DNA from: a virus
Virus record (IMG/VR): IMGVR_UViG_3300046516_000571
Span: 1 to 41,750 of that record
Direction: 5' to 3' (one strand)
Length of the DNA: 41,750 bases
Shown here: positions 25,572 through 35,090 of the stretch, piece after piece
Layout: the number at the start of each line of letters is the position of its first letter
Position numbering within the stretch: position 1 is the stretch's first letter
Program-made: the position numbers and the translations under genes
Notes under the pieces: model-generated
What the model saw: only the letters and a program-made list of their open reading frames with translations
Told to the model about the DNA's origin: nothing
The model's database searches: none

Positions 25572-27692
25572 CTAAGGCCCGAGCTGATTCTGTGGTGTCG
25601 TGCCCAGCATCTGCTCCTTGGTCCGCGCAAGGTTCCTCGCTGCCGGCCCCCTGATGATACCTTGCACAAGCGGACGCGCAGCATTTTGATAAGCCACATT
25701 CCCCATGGGGCCGAACAATTTGAATGACGCCACATGCCCGGCAACGTCTGCCGCCCCCTGGATTGCCTGGCCTAGTGGTCCAGACTGCATCTTCGCCGCC
25801 GCCGTTGCACGCTGCACCGTTGGACTTCCGGCTGCATTGAATAGCCGGTCGCGCAAGTGCCATGCAGCCAACTCGTTGCGAACCGCAAGCAGTTTGTCGA
25901 GATCCGGCAGGTCGAACGACTTTGCATCGTTGGTGCCTGCACCCCTGCGTAGCTTCACCATCTTCTCGAGCAGGTTCTGCACCCCCTGGAACTGGATTTT
26001 GCCGTCCGTGCCACGCACATCGCCTGGCCCGAACATATGTTCCTGTAGGAAATTCATGCGATCGATCGGCTTGGATAGCGCGTGCCATTGCGTGAGGAAT
26101 GTGTCGAACAACGGAGATCCACTGTTGATGGCAGGGTCAACGTGGTTCTCCAGCGCGTCCGTCAGGAACTTGCGCGCTGCCTGCACTGACGCCTTGCGCG
26201 TCGACGTGCTGCTGTTAAGCCCCTCATTGAGGATGTCGGTGATGTTCTTGCGACCGCCATACAGCATCGACGGCACCGTCTCGGCGTTACCGTCCTTGTT
26301 AAGGAACCCATCACGAGCATCCTTCAGGATGCTGGCGACATTGCTGCGCTTGCCCTCCGGAGAGTCGAGCAGGCGATTGAAGTAATCCACGATGCCCTGG
26401 CCCTGCGGTGTGGGTTGCTCGTTCTCGAACACCCCGAGCTGATCGGGGCTATAAGCGTCGCGTGCCTTGATCGCCGCATCGACCGCGTTCTTGTCGCCGG
26501 CCTGCTTCTTGTAGTCATCGAAAATGGCGTCCTTGGCGTCGTTCTCGATCTTGACAGCGTTTGCGCCATATCCCTCCGGGTCGGTATCCTGCAGCACTCG
26601 ATCCACAACACTGTTGTTGGGGGAAAAGATGCGCGCAGATAGGGTCCGCTGTGCGTCTGGCACGTACGGCGTCTCATCTACCATGGTGCCGTTCGGACCA
26701 GGAACGGTGCGATGCTCTGCCGTCTGCAGCACCGATTTCTCGAACGCATCCTGCACCTGCGTAGGCGTCAGGGGCGGAATTGCGCCTTGCGTTATGTCAG
26801 CACCCGCCGCTGCTGGCTGGGCCGCCTGTGGTCCAGGCTGTGGCTGTGACGCCTCTGGCTGAGGAGCCAGCCTGTTGGCCGGGTTCGGCGGCTGCACGAT
26901 TGGCACCGGCTCCGTGGCCTCCCCCGGCATCGCTCCAGGCACCGGGACGGATGTTGTCGGCGGGATCTCCGCAGGGCGGTTCAGCGCTAGACGCTCATCG
27001 GCCGCCAGCAGTTCGTTGATGCGCGGAAGCGAGACAGGCGGCGGCGTGTCAGGTGGCACAAAGGAGGGAGCGGGAGGCGCTGGAGGAACCGCAGGCGTAG
27101 GCGCCGCGGGAGGCGCTGCAGGGGGCGGCGGTGGTTCGCCTGGCAACTGCTCGCCGTAATACTCCTGAACGAACCGCGGCGTGGGCGGCGCCTCGGGCGG
27201 TGCGAGTTTGTTGCGGATGTACCAGTCAGGCCGCATTGGTAGCGGTGGGGCTTCGGGCACCGCGCCAAAACGGCTTTCGGGATATGCAGCAACATCGCGT
27301 CCTAACTGTGGGCTGATAGGAGACAGCGCCTCGCTCACCAGTTCCTGGCCACCGCGAAATAGCGCATTACCAGCCTGGATCGGCCAGTTGGAAAACTGCA
27401 ACAGCGGGCTGGTGATCCAGTGCCCGAGCGTGGTCTTCTCGGCTTCATCAATGGCGTCCTTCGACACCTGTCCCGCACGCCACGCCTCGGCCGCTACCTG
27501 GCCAACATTGCCCCGGCTGTAGACCTGTCCCGACATGGACACGGGCGATGGCTGCCCACTGGTACGCTGTCCTGGAGTCGGGATCAGGTCAGCCGATGGT
27601 GAGCCAAAGGCTTCATCGTCTGAATAATAGCGTGGGCCTGAGGTATTGGCGTCGCCAAACGCCTGGGCGTCCGTGTAATATTGCTGAGCCAC
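25572..27692 (-). CDS. Large internal virion protein (ejection-type), last late gene
   Basis: A 706-residue protein from GTG 27692. The start MAQQYYTDAQAFGDANTSGP repeats the YY-D-AFG motif twice (RYYSDDEAFG). A long Pro/Ala-rich, low-complexity stretch follows (PPPPAAPPAAPTPAVPPAPP), and the rest is helical (ILNEGLNSSTSTRKASVQAA, ending LARTKEQMLG). Large, helical and Pro-rich proteins at the end of late operons are typical internal core or ejection proteins (like P22 gp16/gp20 or T7 gp15/16), released through the tail with the DNA. No enzyme domain is recognised. Confidence 0.6.
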   Translation of the reverse strand: MAQQYYTDAQAFGDANTSGPRYYSDDEAFGSPSADLIPTPGQRTSGQPSPVSMSGQVYSRGNVGQVAAEAWRAGQVSKDAIDEAEKTTLGHWITSPLLQFSNWPIQAGNALFRGGQELVSEALSPISPQLGRDVAAYPESRFGAVPEAPPLPMRPDWYIRNKLAPPEAPPTPRFVQEYYGEQLPGEPPPPPAAPPAAPTPAVPPAPPAPSFVPPDTPPPVSLPRINELLAADERLALNRPAEIPPTTSVPVPGAMPGEATEPVPIVQPPNPANRLAPQPEASQPQPGPQAAQPAAAGADITQGAIPPLTPTQVQDAFEKSVLQTAEHRTVPGPNGTMVDETPYVPDAQRTLSARIFSPNNSVVDRVLQDTDPEGYGANAVKIENDAKDAIFDDYKKQAGDKNAVDAAIKARDAYSPDQLGVFENEQPTPQGQGIVDYFNRLLDSPEGKRSNVASILKDARDGFLNKDGNAETVPSMLYGGRKNITDILNEGLNSSTSTRKASVQAARKFLTDALENHVDPAINSGSPLFDTFLTQWHALSKPIDRMNFLQEHMFGPGDVRGTDGKIQFQGVQNLLEKMVKLRRGAGTNDAKSFDLPDLDKLLAVRNELAAWHLRDRLFNAAGSPTVQRATAAAKMQSGPLGQAIQGAADVAGHVASFKLFGPMGNVAYQNAARPLVQGIIRGPAARNLARTKEQMLGTTPQNQLGP

Positions 27693-27693
27693 T

Positions 27694-29943
27694 TTATTGC
27701 GCCTTCAGCCAACCCTGCTCGGTCCAAGTCGCTGGTCCGAGATTCTTCGTGATGTAGATCGTGCCGATCTTGCGCTCTGCCGGGTTGATTGGGGCCGCGG
27801 ACAGGGTTGCTGGCGCCGTGCGACTTGGCGCCTGCCCTTCCGGCTGCTGCATCTCGCCGGTTCCTGGGTTGTAGATCGGCGCAAACCCGTGCTGATCGAA
27901 ATAATTCGCCTGCCAGCCTAGCGGCAGCGCACCGGAACTTTTCGCGTCCTTCATGCCCTGCGCCGCCATCTCCCGCTCATAAACGAATTGCGTTCGCGCC
28001 CAATTCAGAACACGTCCCAACGCATCAGGATCGGTTTCAATGCCGGGTTGCGCATGAATGAAATGCTGGATCTTGGCGTCCGTCACTTGGCTTTCTGGAC
28101 CGAGGATCTGATTGAGGATCGCGCCGGACACGACCGCCAGCGTCTTTGCAGCGGTTTGAGTGTTGCCGACGGCTGTAGGATCGATGCCAAGCAACTGAGC
28201 GCCGGTATCGCCTCCAATGGATTTGGCAATCGCGCCGATCGTTGACAGCCACGGCGCGAAATAGCCAGTGTTGATGCCCCCCGCTTTCGCCTTCTGAACC
28301 TGGCTCATGCCGTAATCGATGTTGCCGATCGCCTGCGCCGCAGTGCGCCCCTGATTGGCTAGATCAGCAACCTGCTTCACGCCAGCGGTGCCAAGTGCAG
28401 CGCCCGCCGTCTTTGCTGCCTCCTGCGTGGTAATGTCTGCCGGCGGCGTCTGGTAGACGACGGTTGCACCGCCTCCCGGCTTGGATTGCAGGATAGCGCC
28501 TCCTGGTGTTGCGGTGAGACGCGGCGACGGTGGCGTAACCGGCGGATGCACGCCCGTGGTGTCCACGTAGGCGCCCTGCTGTTCGTTCCATACGTAATGC
28601 GCGTTCGGCGCTGCTGCGTTCAGCCGCTCGCCGGTGAGTTGCTTGGTCTGGATGCCGGTGACCGGATCGACGCTCACGCTGTCGGCCTGCATGTAGAGCG
28701 CGGCCTTGGCGCGGAGTGACGCCGCCTCTGCCTTGGCGGCTGGCGAGAGTGGGAACTGCGTCTCCAGCACCTCGGCGCGGTGGTTCAGTTCGAGTGCGGC
28801 CTGGAACTGCGGCGAGTTCACCCCGGTGGGCGGCGTAGCTGTCGGCTGTGCGGTCGGCGCCGGGGCCGCGGTGGGCGCTGGCGCGGGTTGTGGCTGGCCT
28901 GGCTGTGCCGGGGCTGCGGTGGCCCCTGGAGGCTGCGTAGGCCCAGGAGGCGTATCTGTGGCGGCCGGTGGCAGTGTGGACGCCCCTGGCCCAGCGAACT
29001 GCGCCGGCGGGGCCGCTGTGGCCGTAGAAGTGCCGCCGGGTGCCCCGCCACTGAACTTGTTGTAATACGCCGCCAGCGACGTGCCGTTCGCGTCCGATGG
29101 GCTGAATGCGCCGCCCGAGGCCACGAACTTCTGCATTCCCTCGACGCCGCCCAGATGCGCCACCGCGCGCAGGCCGTTCGGATCGAAGCGGCTGGCGCCG
29201 GGCGTGGCAGCGATTGCCTGGTCGATGTTGCCAAGGTGCGTGGCAAACACCGCCTGCTGGGCTGCCGGATTAGCAGCGAATGACTGCTGATCGGTGACGT
29301 TGAACCCCGGCACTGAGACCTTCCCGGCCCAGGTGGCGTTGTTCTTCATGTCCTCGCCGGGAGCCGGCGTGTAATAGCCGAGGTCTGCGAGGCGCTGCTT
29401 GCCGAACTGATACGTCCCCGTATAGCCCTGCGGATTGATGACGCTCGATTTGCCACCGCTTTCGGACTGCGCCAGTTGTGCCCCGAAGCCGCCAGCCGCC
29501 GCACCGGTAGGTGTCGCGCCCCCATACCCAGGCTGTCCTGGCAGCGGCGCTCTCGCCGCGGCGAGCGCATCGGTCAGTCCCGGCGGGCTGATAATGCCCA
29601 TCTTGTACTGGTCCTGAACCGGCACGGTCTGGCTGACCAGCATCTGCAGCGACTGCTCGTCCGGCAGCGCCGGGGGCGCGTACTTCGCCAAGCCCTGCGA
29701 CTGCAGCACCCCGACCCCCTGCGCATACGCCTGCGCGCGCGCCGCCGGGTCTTTGATGTTCAGCAGCCCAGCCGCAAGCCGCCCGACCTGCTCATGGTCC
29801 GCCGCCGTCAGATCCATCTGCTGGCCCTGGATCGCCAGTTGGTTCTTTTGCAGTTCCTGGCCGGTCAGACCCGACGCCGAGTTGAACAGGATGTTCTGGT
29901 TCGGAAACGGGGAGACCATTGGGCTTCCGGTGAACTCGGCCAT
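27694..29943 (-). CDS. Internal virion protein with lytic (muramidase-like) domain
   Basis: A 749-residue protein. Residues ~155-300 hold a lysozyme-like domain: SESGGKSSVI with E161 as the likely catalytic acid, then PQGYTGTYQFGKQRLADLGY and LRAVAHLGGVEGMQKFV. The order fits peptidoglycan hydrolases carried by virions to open the wall on entry. The middle is Ala/Pro/Gly-rich. A C-terminal helical half (QVADLANQGRTAAQAIGN, IDPTAVGNTQTAAKTLAV) resembles ejection proteins. It joins the ejection gene upstream by TGATG. It is also the only cell-wall hydrolase seen. Confidence 0.75.
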   Translation of the reverse strand: MAEFTGSPMVSPFPNQNILFNSASGLTGQELQKNQLAIQGQQMDLTAADHEQVGRLAAGLLNIKDPAARAQAYAQGVGVLQSQGLAKYAPPALPDEQSLQMLVSQTVPVQDQYKMGIISPPGLTDALAAARAPLPGQPGYGGATPTGAAAGGFGAQLAQSESGGKSSVINPQGYTGTYQFGKQRLADLGYYTPAPGEDMKNNATWAGKVSVPGFNVTDQQSFAANPAAQQAVFATHLGNIDQAIAATPGASRFDPNGLRAVAHLGGVEGMQKFVASGGAFSPSDANGTSLAAYYNKFSGGAPGGTSTATAAPPAQFAGPGASTLPPAATDTPPGPTQPPGATAAPAQPGQPQPAPAPTAAPAPTAQPTATPPTGVNSPQFQAALELNHRAEVLETQFPLSPAAKAEAASLRAKAALYMQADSVSVDPVTGIQTKQLTGERLNAAAPNAHYVWNEQQGAYVDTTGVHPPVTPPSPRLTATPGGAILQSKPGGGATVVYQTPPADITTQEAAKTAGAALGTAGVKQVADLANQGRTAAQAIGNIDYGMSQVQKAKAGGINTGYFAPWLSTIGAIAKSIGGDTGAQLLGIDPTAVGNTQTAAKTLAVVSGAILNQILGPESQVTDAKIQHFIHAQPGIETDPDALGRVLNWARTQFVYEREMAAQGMKDAKSSGALPLGWQANYFDQHGFAPIYNPGTGEMQQPEGQAPSRTAPATLSAAPINPAERKIGTIYITKNLGPATWTEQGWLKAQ

Positions 29944-30614
29944 CAGTAAAGCCCGCCCATACCAGCGTTCGGTTGATAAATGCTGCCGCCACCACCGCCG
30001 CCACCGATACCTTTAAGGTAGCTCTGGAAGCCCTGGTTGTTCATGAGGCCATTGGCCGCCGTGCCGATGCTGCTCGCCTCGTTGCCGTAGATACTGGACT
30101 GCTGCTGCGCCGCGCTGGTGTCGGTCTGCGCTATGTTGGAAGCCCCACCCGTCGCCGCGGTCGCAATGCCCTTCGCCGCGTCCAACCCGCTCCCGCTGAG
30201 CTGCTGGAGCCGGTTCCAATAGTTGCCGAAGTCGCTGGACGCCAAGCCTTGCCCGAACGTCTGCTCTGCCTTCAGCGCCGCGCCAGATCGATCGAAGCCC
30301 TGAGCCGATGCACCCGCATCCACTGCGCGTAGACCCTGCCCGAGCTGGAATTGATAGCCGGGGCTACTCTGGAACTTCGCCATCGCCGCATCGGCAGCCG
30401 GTTGGCCGTTCAGCCCGAGCAGATCAGACTGGTCCGCGAGCGCCGGCTTACCCGCCGTCGTCCATGGGCTCAGCTGGTTGGTCGCAGTTGCGACGCCCTG
30501 CTGGATGGCCTGATTGGCCGCGTCCTGACCACCCTTGATGGCGTCCGACTGCATCTTGCTGCCGATAAGTCCGGCTCCGACCGATACAGCAGCGCCAGCC
30601 ACAGCAAATGGCAT
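29943..30614 (-). CDS. DNA ejection/pilot protein, P22 gp7-like
   Basis: A 223-residue protein. An N-terminal hydrophobic stretch (AVAGAAVSVGAGLIGSKMQS), then FQSSPGYQFQLGQGLRAVDA, GFDRSGAALKAEQTFGQGLA and NYWNRLQQLSGSGLDAAKGI. The SPGY-x-F-RxxQ...A and FGNYWNRLxxL patterns are typical of the gp7-like phage DNA-transfer proteins. It probably inserts in the host membrane and, with its two large neighbours, forms the channel for DNA entry. The C-terminus is Gly-rich. Confidence 0.8.
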   Translation of the reverse strand: MPFAVAGAAVSVGAGLIGSKMQSDAIKGGQDAANQAIQQGVATATNQLSPWTTAGKPALADQSDLLGLNGQPAADAAMAKFQSSPGYQFQLGQGLRAVDAGASAQGFDRSGAALKAEQTFGQGLASSDFGNYWNRLQQLSGSGLDAAKGIATAATGGASNIAQTDTSAAQQQSSIYGNEASSIGTAANGLMNNQGFQSYLKGIGGGGGGGSIYQPNAGMGGLY

Positions 30615-30617
30615 AGC

Positions 30618-30968
30618 TCAATCCTCCAGTTCAAGGTCGTGGTGCGCGGCAACCGCGGGCTCGTCCGCCTCGAGGTGGTCCGCGTTGTGGATGCATGCCA
30701 GTACAACGCCCGGCGTGAGCGTCAGGAAACTGTGCATGATGTGTGCTGGTATGCGGATCGTCGCCGGCGCGCAGTATTCGGTCGGCCCATCGTCATCGCC
30801 CTCTCGCCACAACCGAACGCGGCCTTGCAGCAGGGCCGTGAGATGAGGAAATGAATGTGCATGTTGGGGTAACAACGTGTCGGCGTCGGGGACGCGATAG
30901 ACTTTCATGTAGATGCCAGCGTAGATACTGACGCTGATCGTCTCGGGCTGGTTGGGCGCGCGCTTCAT
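30618..30968 (-). CDS. Cupin-fold protein
   Basis: A 116-residue single-domain cupin. LPQHAHSFPHLTALLQGRVR (H36, H38 and H42) forms the first metal-binding strand pair, and IRIPAHIMHSFLTLTPGVVL (H76 or H79) the second; spacing fits the two-motif cupin barrel. It may bind metal and a small ligand, or be a structural part. ATG at 30968 forms ATGA with the hydroxylase stop. Placed between the hydroxylase and the ejection genes, it may be virion-linked. Function unknown. Confidence 0.75.
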   Translation of the reverse strand: MKRAPNQPETISVSIYAGIYMKVYRVPDADTLLPQHAHSFPHLTALLQGRVRLWREGDDDGPTEYCAPATIRIPAHIMHSFLTLTPGVVLACIHNADHLEADEPAVAAHHDLELED

Positions 30969-31510
30969 TCGCATCTCATGCTCACGATGCAGATAATCCT
31001 GTCCACAGCGCCATCGTTGGTGATTGAGTGAATGCGCAGGTTGTCAAACGTCCAGATGGTCCCGGTGTCGAATCGCTGCACCGCTTCGCAGCAATGCACC
31101 AGCGCTGTGCCAGCCAACGTCAGATGCGCCTTGCAGTTGTAGTATTCCGGTGCCCAGCTTCCCGCGTCAGTATGCGGCAGGATATCAGCCCCCGGCGGCA
31201 ACTTAGTGAGCAGGATGCTGCCAAGCTCCACACAGGCCACACGGTTCATCAGCGCAAAGATCAGCGGTCGCAGCGATGGCAACTCATACCATGCAGGCCA
31301 GAACACGTTGCGATGCTCCAGCCGTCGCGCCTCGAGCCCGGTCAGGTGCGCCTCGGGCATGTAGCGCACGGTGATGTCGGTCATCGCCGCGTGGGGAGTT
31401 CCGGGATACAGCCGTCGCTCCGGATTACGATCCCAGAGGTGTGACGCGCGGTTCAGCTCCAGCAAAACCGGAACCGTGTCGACGCCAGAGGCCAATTGCA
31501 CGAACCGCAT
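30965..31510 (-). CDS. 2-oxoglutarate/Fe(II) oxygenase, Asp/Asn beta-hydroxylase-like
   Basis: A 181-residue protein. LTKLPPGADILPHTDAGSWA supplies the HxD pair (H113, D115) and LRIHSITNDGAVDRIICIVS the distal His (H161) and the Arg (R171) that would hold 2-oxoglutarate. This order is that of the aspartyl/asparaginyl beta-hydroxylase branch. It would hydroxylate a protein side chain or other substrate using oxygen and iron; substrate unknown. The ATG at 31510 joins the upstream stop as TGATG. It is embedded in tail and ejection genes, so a phage structural protein may be the target. Confidence 0.75.
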   Translation of the reverse strand: MRFVQLASGVDTVPVLLELNRASHLWDRNPERRLYPGTPHAAMTDITVRYMPEAHLTGLEARRLEHRNVFWPAWYELPSLRPLIFALMNRVACVELGSILLTKLPPGADILPHTDAGSWAPEYYNCKAHLTLAGTALVHCCEAVQRFDTGTIWTFDNLRIHSITNDGAVDRIICIVSMRCE

Positions 31511-32040
31511 CAGCGAACTCGCCTTGCCCGAATGGTCCCCGATGCCGTCACCGTGCCGCTGAAGCTCGCCAGCGCCACCAGCCACACGGTCACCGTCGCT
31601 GTCCCGTTATAGCGCCGTGTCGAGGTGGAGATGCCCTGCGTGATCGCCCCAGCCGGGAACGTGCCCATCGTCTGCGTGTCGAGGCTATCGATGCCCGCGG
31701 CGAACAGTGTGTGCGTACCGGCGCCGGCACTGAATGCCACATTGCCGGACACGTCAAAGTCACCCGCCGTGAGGTCGAGCGACACGATGTTGCTCGCCAC
31801 GTTGCTCGTCAGGCCAATGCCGCTGGCTGTCGCGGTGAGGTATTCCCCGATCTGACCTGCTGTCGCATCCGAACCGTCCGTCACGCCAGTGCGGACAGCC
31901 GCGCGCATGCCGTTGACCTGGTCCGCGACGCTCTGGTGATACTCGGTCCACGCCTGCGAATGCTGCTGACCCGAAGCAGCGTCAACGATCGGCTGATCAT
32001 AGAACGGCGGGTCTACGACCTTGGCTGTTGTTATCGCCAT
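31510..32040 (-). CDS. Putative structural protein with beta-rich C-terminus
   Basis: A 176-residue protein. The N-terminal part (DPPFYDQPIVDAASGQQHSQ) is followed by a helical linker and a beta-rich part (ASNIVSLDLTAGDFDVSGNV, RYNGTATVTVWLVALASF). The sequence SLDLTAGDFDVSGNVAF is a common motif in phage fibre and decoration proteins. It may sit on the tail or head. Between the gp10-like gene and the hydroxylase. Confidence 0.65.
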   Translation of the reverse strand: MAITTAKVVDPPFYDQPIVDAASGQQHSQAWTEYHQSVADQVNGMRAAVRTGVTDGSDATAGQIGEYLTATASGIGLTSNVASNIVSLDLTAGDFDVSGNVAFSAGAGTHTLFAAGIDSLDTQTMGTFPAGAITQGISTSTRRYNGTATVTVWLVALASFSGTVTASGTIRARRVR

Positions 32041-33542
32041 CAGTGGCTACCAGCCTGAATGTCGGCATCAAGAGCGTAGAACCTGGTAAGTCCGTGGGTG
32101 GACAGCCGGAAAACCCGCTGGCGAAAGCTGCCGAGCCGCGTTGTATAGACACGGTGCCTGGTATCTCCCGCCACGCCTGCCGACATGGTGCGGCTTGGCC
32201 CCCATGACCGGCCGCCATCGTCGGACCATTCCAGCGTCACGTCCCCCGGCGTCTGCGCCCCGCCCACCTCCATCTCGATCTCAGCGCGATGGCAGAACGC
32301 GCGCCGCGTGGCGGCCCACAGTGGCGGGAACGTCGCCTGGCGCAACACAGCCACACCAGCGTCTTCGGCCTGCATACCGAGGATGTAGAGCACGTTGCGC
32401 GCCCGATCTCCGAACACCTTGATCGAGTTGTCGTCCACTGCGCACACCGATGCCTGCCATGGCCCGTTTCCATCGGTGCTGGTCGAGCGCTCATGCCAGG
32501 CCCCGGTCGCCACGTCATAGGCCAGCGTGCGGTTGTCCAAGGTCGTCAGGCAGTAGAACCAGTGCCCACGATAGGGATGCGTCATCGCATACAGGCCATC
32601 CAGGCTGCTGCCGAGGATGGCCTCGATGGCGTGCGTCGAAACGCGCAGCGGCTTGTAGCCATTCGAGCGATAGACCAGGCCATCGGCCCCGAGCCACCAG
32701 ACCGACTGGTCAGCGCGACAGACCGACATGGGTGACACCGTGCCGATTGGCACCACGCCACCCGAGGCACGGCGGAACGGAAAGAACGAGAAGCCTGGTG
32801 TCGTCTCCAACCCGGACGAGCCTGCGTTGTACCAGACCTCAAGGCCAGCCTCGCCGATGGTCCAGACCTGTTCGCGATGGCTGAACACGCGGCGGATGAC
32901 GTTCGGCATGGCGTCGCTGAACGCAAAGTCGAGCGCGTCGTAGTCGGTCGGATCGAGCAGCCGCGAGATGAACCACTGCGAAGTGTTGCCGATCGCGCTG
33001 AACGCGAAATATCCATCCACGTAGCAGACACTGGTAGCGCCAGGGAACACGTCGCCACCGATCGGGTTGAGGATGTCGCCTGGATTGTGGCCACAGGTGT
33101 AGGCGCGCGGTGCGACACAGAACACAACGGCGGTCGGTCCTGCGGCAATCGTCACGAACGAGTTCCACGATCCGGTGCCGCTATCGGCTGTGCCGACATC
33201 GCCCAGGTAGTCCACCGACACGCCGCCAGCCAGCGGGAAATACAGCCGGAACGCCTGGTGGCCACTGACGACGTAGATACGGCCAGGCATATCGTCGTTC
33301 AGCGCCAGGATAGGACCGGCGCCGATCGGGCCGGGGCCTCCGGTCGTCGTGACCCACGCCACCAACCCCGGCGTCGAGGCCAGAAATGCCGGCGTGCGCG
33401 CGTCGTCAGGGGCTTTCTCAGCCATGAGGTTCAATAATTTCTTCGCTGACAGCGGCAGGCTTGGATGCTGGTAGCTTTCCAGCGGAAACGGAATGCGCTG
33501 CATACCGCCGGCCGCTTGCTGTGCTGGCGCGGTGCCCGACAT
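32040..33542 (-). CDS. Packaged-DNA stabilisation protein, P22 gp10-like
   Basis: A 500-residue tail hub/plug protein. RIPFPLESYQHPSLPLSAKK, then LLNLMAEKAPDDARTPAF and TPGLVAWVTTTGGPGPI make the N-terminal motif of the Phage_stabilise family. The body has repeated beta blades (QSVWWLGADGLVYRSNG, YKPLRVSTHAIEAIL, RGHWFYCLTTLDNRTLAYD). In P22, gp10 closes the portal below gp4 and carries the spike/needle. Its position after gp4-like and spike genes agrees with that role. ATG 33542. Confidence 0.85.
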   Translation of the reverse strand: MSGTAPAQQAAGGMQRIPFPLESYQHPSLPLSAKKLLNLMAEKAPDDARTPAFLASTPGLVAWVTTTGGPGPIGAGPILALNDDMPGRIYVVSGHQAFRLYFPLAGGVSVDYLGDVGTADSGTGSWNSFVTIAAGPTAVVFCVAPRAYTCGHNPGDILNPIGGDVFPGATSVCYVDGYFAFSAIGNTSQWFISRLLDPTDYDALDFAFSDAMPNVIRRVFSHREQVWTIGEAGLEVWYNAGSSGLETTPGFSFFPFRRASGGVVPIGTVSPMSVCRADQSVWWLGADGLVYRSNGYKPLRVSTHAIEAILGSSLDGLYAMTHPYRGHWFYCLTTLDNRTLAYDVATGAWHERSTSTDGNGPWQASVCAVDDNSIKVFGDRARNVLYILGMQAEDAGVAVLRQATFPPLWAATRRAFCHRAEIEMEVGGAQTPGDVTLEWSDDGGRSWGPSRTMSAGVAGDTRHRVYTTRLGSFRQRVFRLSTHGLTRFYALDADIQAGSH

Positions 33543-33545
33543 ACA

Positions 33546-35090
33546 TCAGCCTCCCAGCATATGAATTTCCCAAGCGACAGCCACGCCAGCACCAGGGGCC
33601 GCGTTGAATACGATCTGAAACGTGGTGGCGGTCGGGTTGGTGGCATAGTAGTAGGTGGCGGCGCCGGGAGCGCTGTTCAGCGTCAGCCTGACCTGGGCAA
33701 CGTTGGGCGTGTAGGCCAGGCCGTGATTGACGGTGAACGTCGAAGGCCCCGCCGTCGTCGTCAGCACACCGAAATTCCGCGTCTGGAAGCCGAGGTTGTC
33801 CCTGATCCAGTAGCTGACGCCAGGGTTGCCGCTCAGTGTGCCGAGGTTCATCGCTGCCGTGGTATTGCCGTTCATGATGTTGTCGGCAACGGTAAATTTG
33901 TCGCAGCCGTTGCCAATCGTCAGGCCGGTCGCGTTACCGACAAACTCACCGGATGCACCGATCCAGTTGCCGATGATCTGGAAGTTCAGCACGTTGGCTT
34001 GCACGATGATGCCGTCGACCGTGTTCGAGCCGAACGAACAGCCGAGCACGCGCGTATTGGCCACGCGAGAGTCGATAAACAGACCGTGCCCGGTGTTGTT
34101 CGATGAGATCGTGTTGAGGATGTCGCATTGCTGGATGACGCCTGTCCCCACGGTTGTCAGGGCAATGCCGCCCTGGGCGTTCGAGGCAATCCAACAGTTG
34201 TCGATCTTCAGCAACTGGATATTGGCCCCATCGGCAGCGGCGTTCGCATAGATGCCGTAACCTGAGCCGGTATCGAAGAAGCTGTTGTTGACCCACACCG
34301 CCTGCGTGATCCCGCTTGCACCCGGCGCGATCCTCACGCCGTTTCCGGCCCAGATGGTCTCGATGTGATCGACTGTGACATCGCCAAACGCGCCAACATT
34401 CACTCCGGCTGTCAGTTGCGTGCCGCCGGTATTGTTGCCCTCGATCAGCAGATCGCGCAGCACGGCCACGACACCGGCGTTGCACTGGATGCCGTAGCCG
34501 CTGGCAACCGCGGTGAACAGGCAGCCCCGCTCGACATAGATCGAGTTGCCGCCTGCGGTGCCACCGATGCCGATGACGACGCCGACAAACCACCCGGTCA
34601 TATAGAAATCGTGCAGCCTTACTTGCGAGCTGTTGCCAAGGTTGACGAACGCGCCCCCGGTGCGTGTGGTGGCTGCGCTGAAGCCGAGGTGGCCGATGTC
34701 GAGGTCGGTGCCGCTGACGGTCAGCACGTCGCCGGTCGGGGCGCTGGTGCGGATGATGGCGGACATCGCCCCGGCGCCATACAGCCGCTGCCCGCAGGCA
34801 GTGATCGTCAGCGGGCCTGTGACCAGGTAGGTGCCGGCCGGCCAATAGAGCGACTTTCCGGAGGCCAGCGCGGCGTTGAGTGTCGCGGTGTCGTCGGTGG
34901 TGCCGTCCCCTCTGGCGCCGAAGCTCTTGACGCTGAGCAGGTCGGAAAGGACATAGGAGCGGAATGCCGAAGCGTTGAAACGCCCGCTCCCAGCACGTTC
35001 GCCGACCACCGACGAGCTGTCATTGACCGCGCCGAGGTCGGGCATATCGGCAATGCGGACGCCGGGGAATGTGCCTGTCGTGACGCTCAT
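33546..35090 (-). CDS. Tail spike/fibre, beta-helix (second spike)
   Basis: A 514-residue protein. The N-terminus (MSVTTGTFPGVRIADMPDLG, residues 1-45) looks like a head/tail-binding cap. LSVKSFGARGDGTTDDTATL marks the start of a pectin-lyase-type right-handed beta helix; many NSIYVERG, VRDLLIEGN and TRVLGCSFGSN coils follow. The end (FTVNHGLAYTPNVAQVRLTL) is a trimerisation-type domain. It should bind or degrade a surface polysaccharide. It overlaps the 203-residue gene by ATGA. Confidence 0.85.
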   Translation of the reverse strand: MSVTTGTFPGVRIADMPDLGAVNDSSSVVGERAGSGRFNASAFRSYVLSDLLSVKSFGARGDGTTDDTATLNAALASGKSLYWPAGTYLVTGPLTITACGQRLYGAGAMSAIIRTSAPTGDVLTVSGTDLDIGHLGFSAATTRTGGAFVNLGNSSQVRLHDFYMTGWFVGVVIGIGGTAGGNSIYVERGCLFTAVASGYGIQCNAGVVAVLRDLLIEGNNTGGTQLTAGVNVGAFGDVTVDHIETIWAGNGVRIAPGASGITQAVWVNNSFFDTGSGYGIYANAAADGANIQLLKIDNCWIASNAQGGIALTTVGTGVIQQCDILNTISSNNTGHGLFIDSRVANTRVLGCSFGSNTVDGIIVQANVLNFQIIGNWIGASGEFVGNATGLTIGNGCDKFTVADNIMNGNTTAAMNLGTLSGNPGVSYWIRDNLGFQTRNFGVLTTTAGPSTFTVNHGLAYTPNVAQVRLTLNSAPGAATYYYATNPTATTFQIVFNAAPGAGVAVAWEIHMLGG

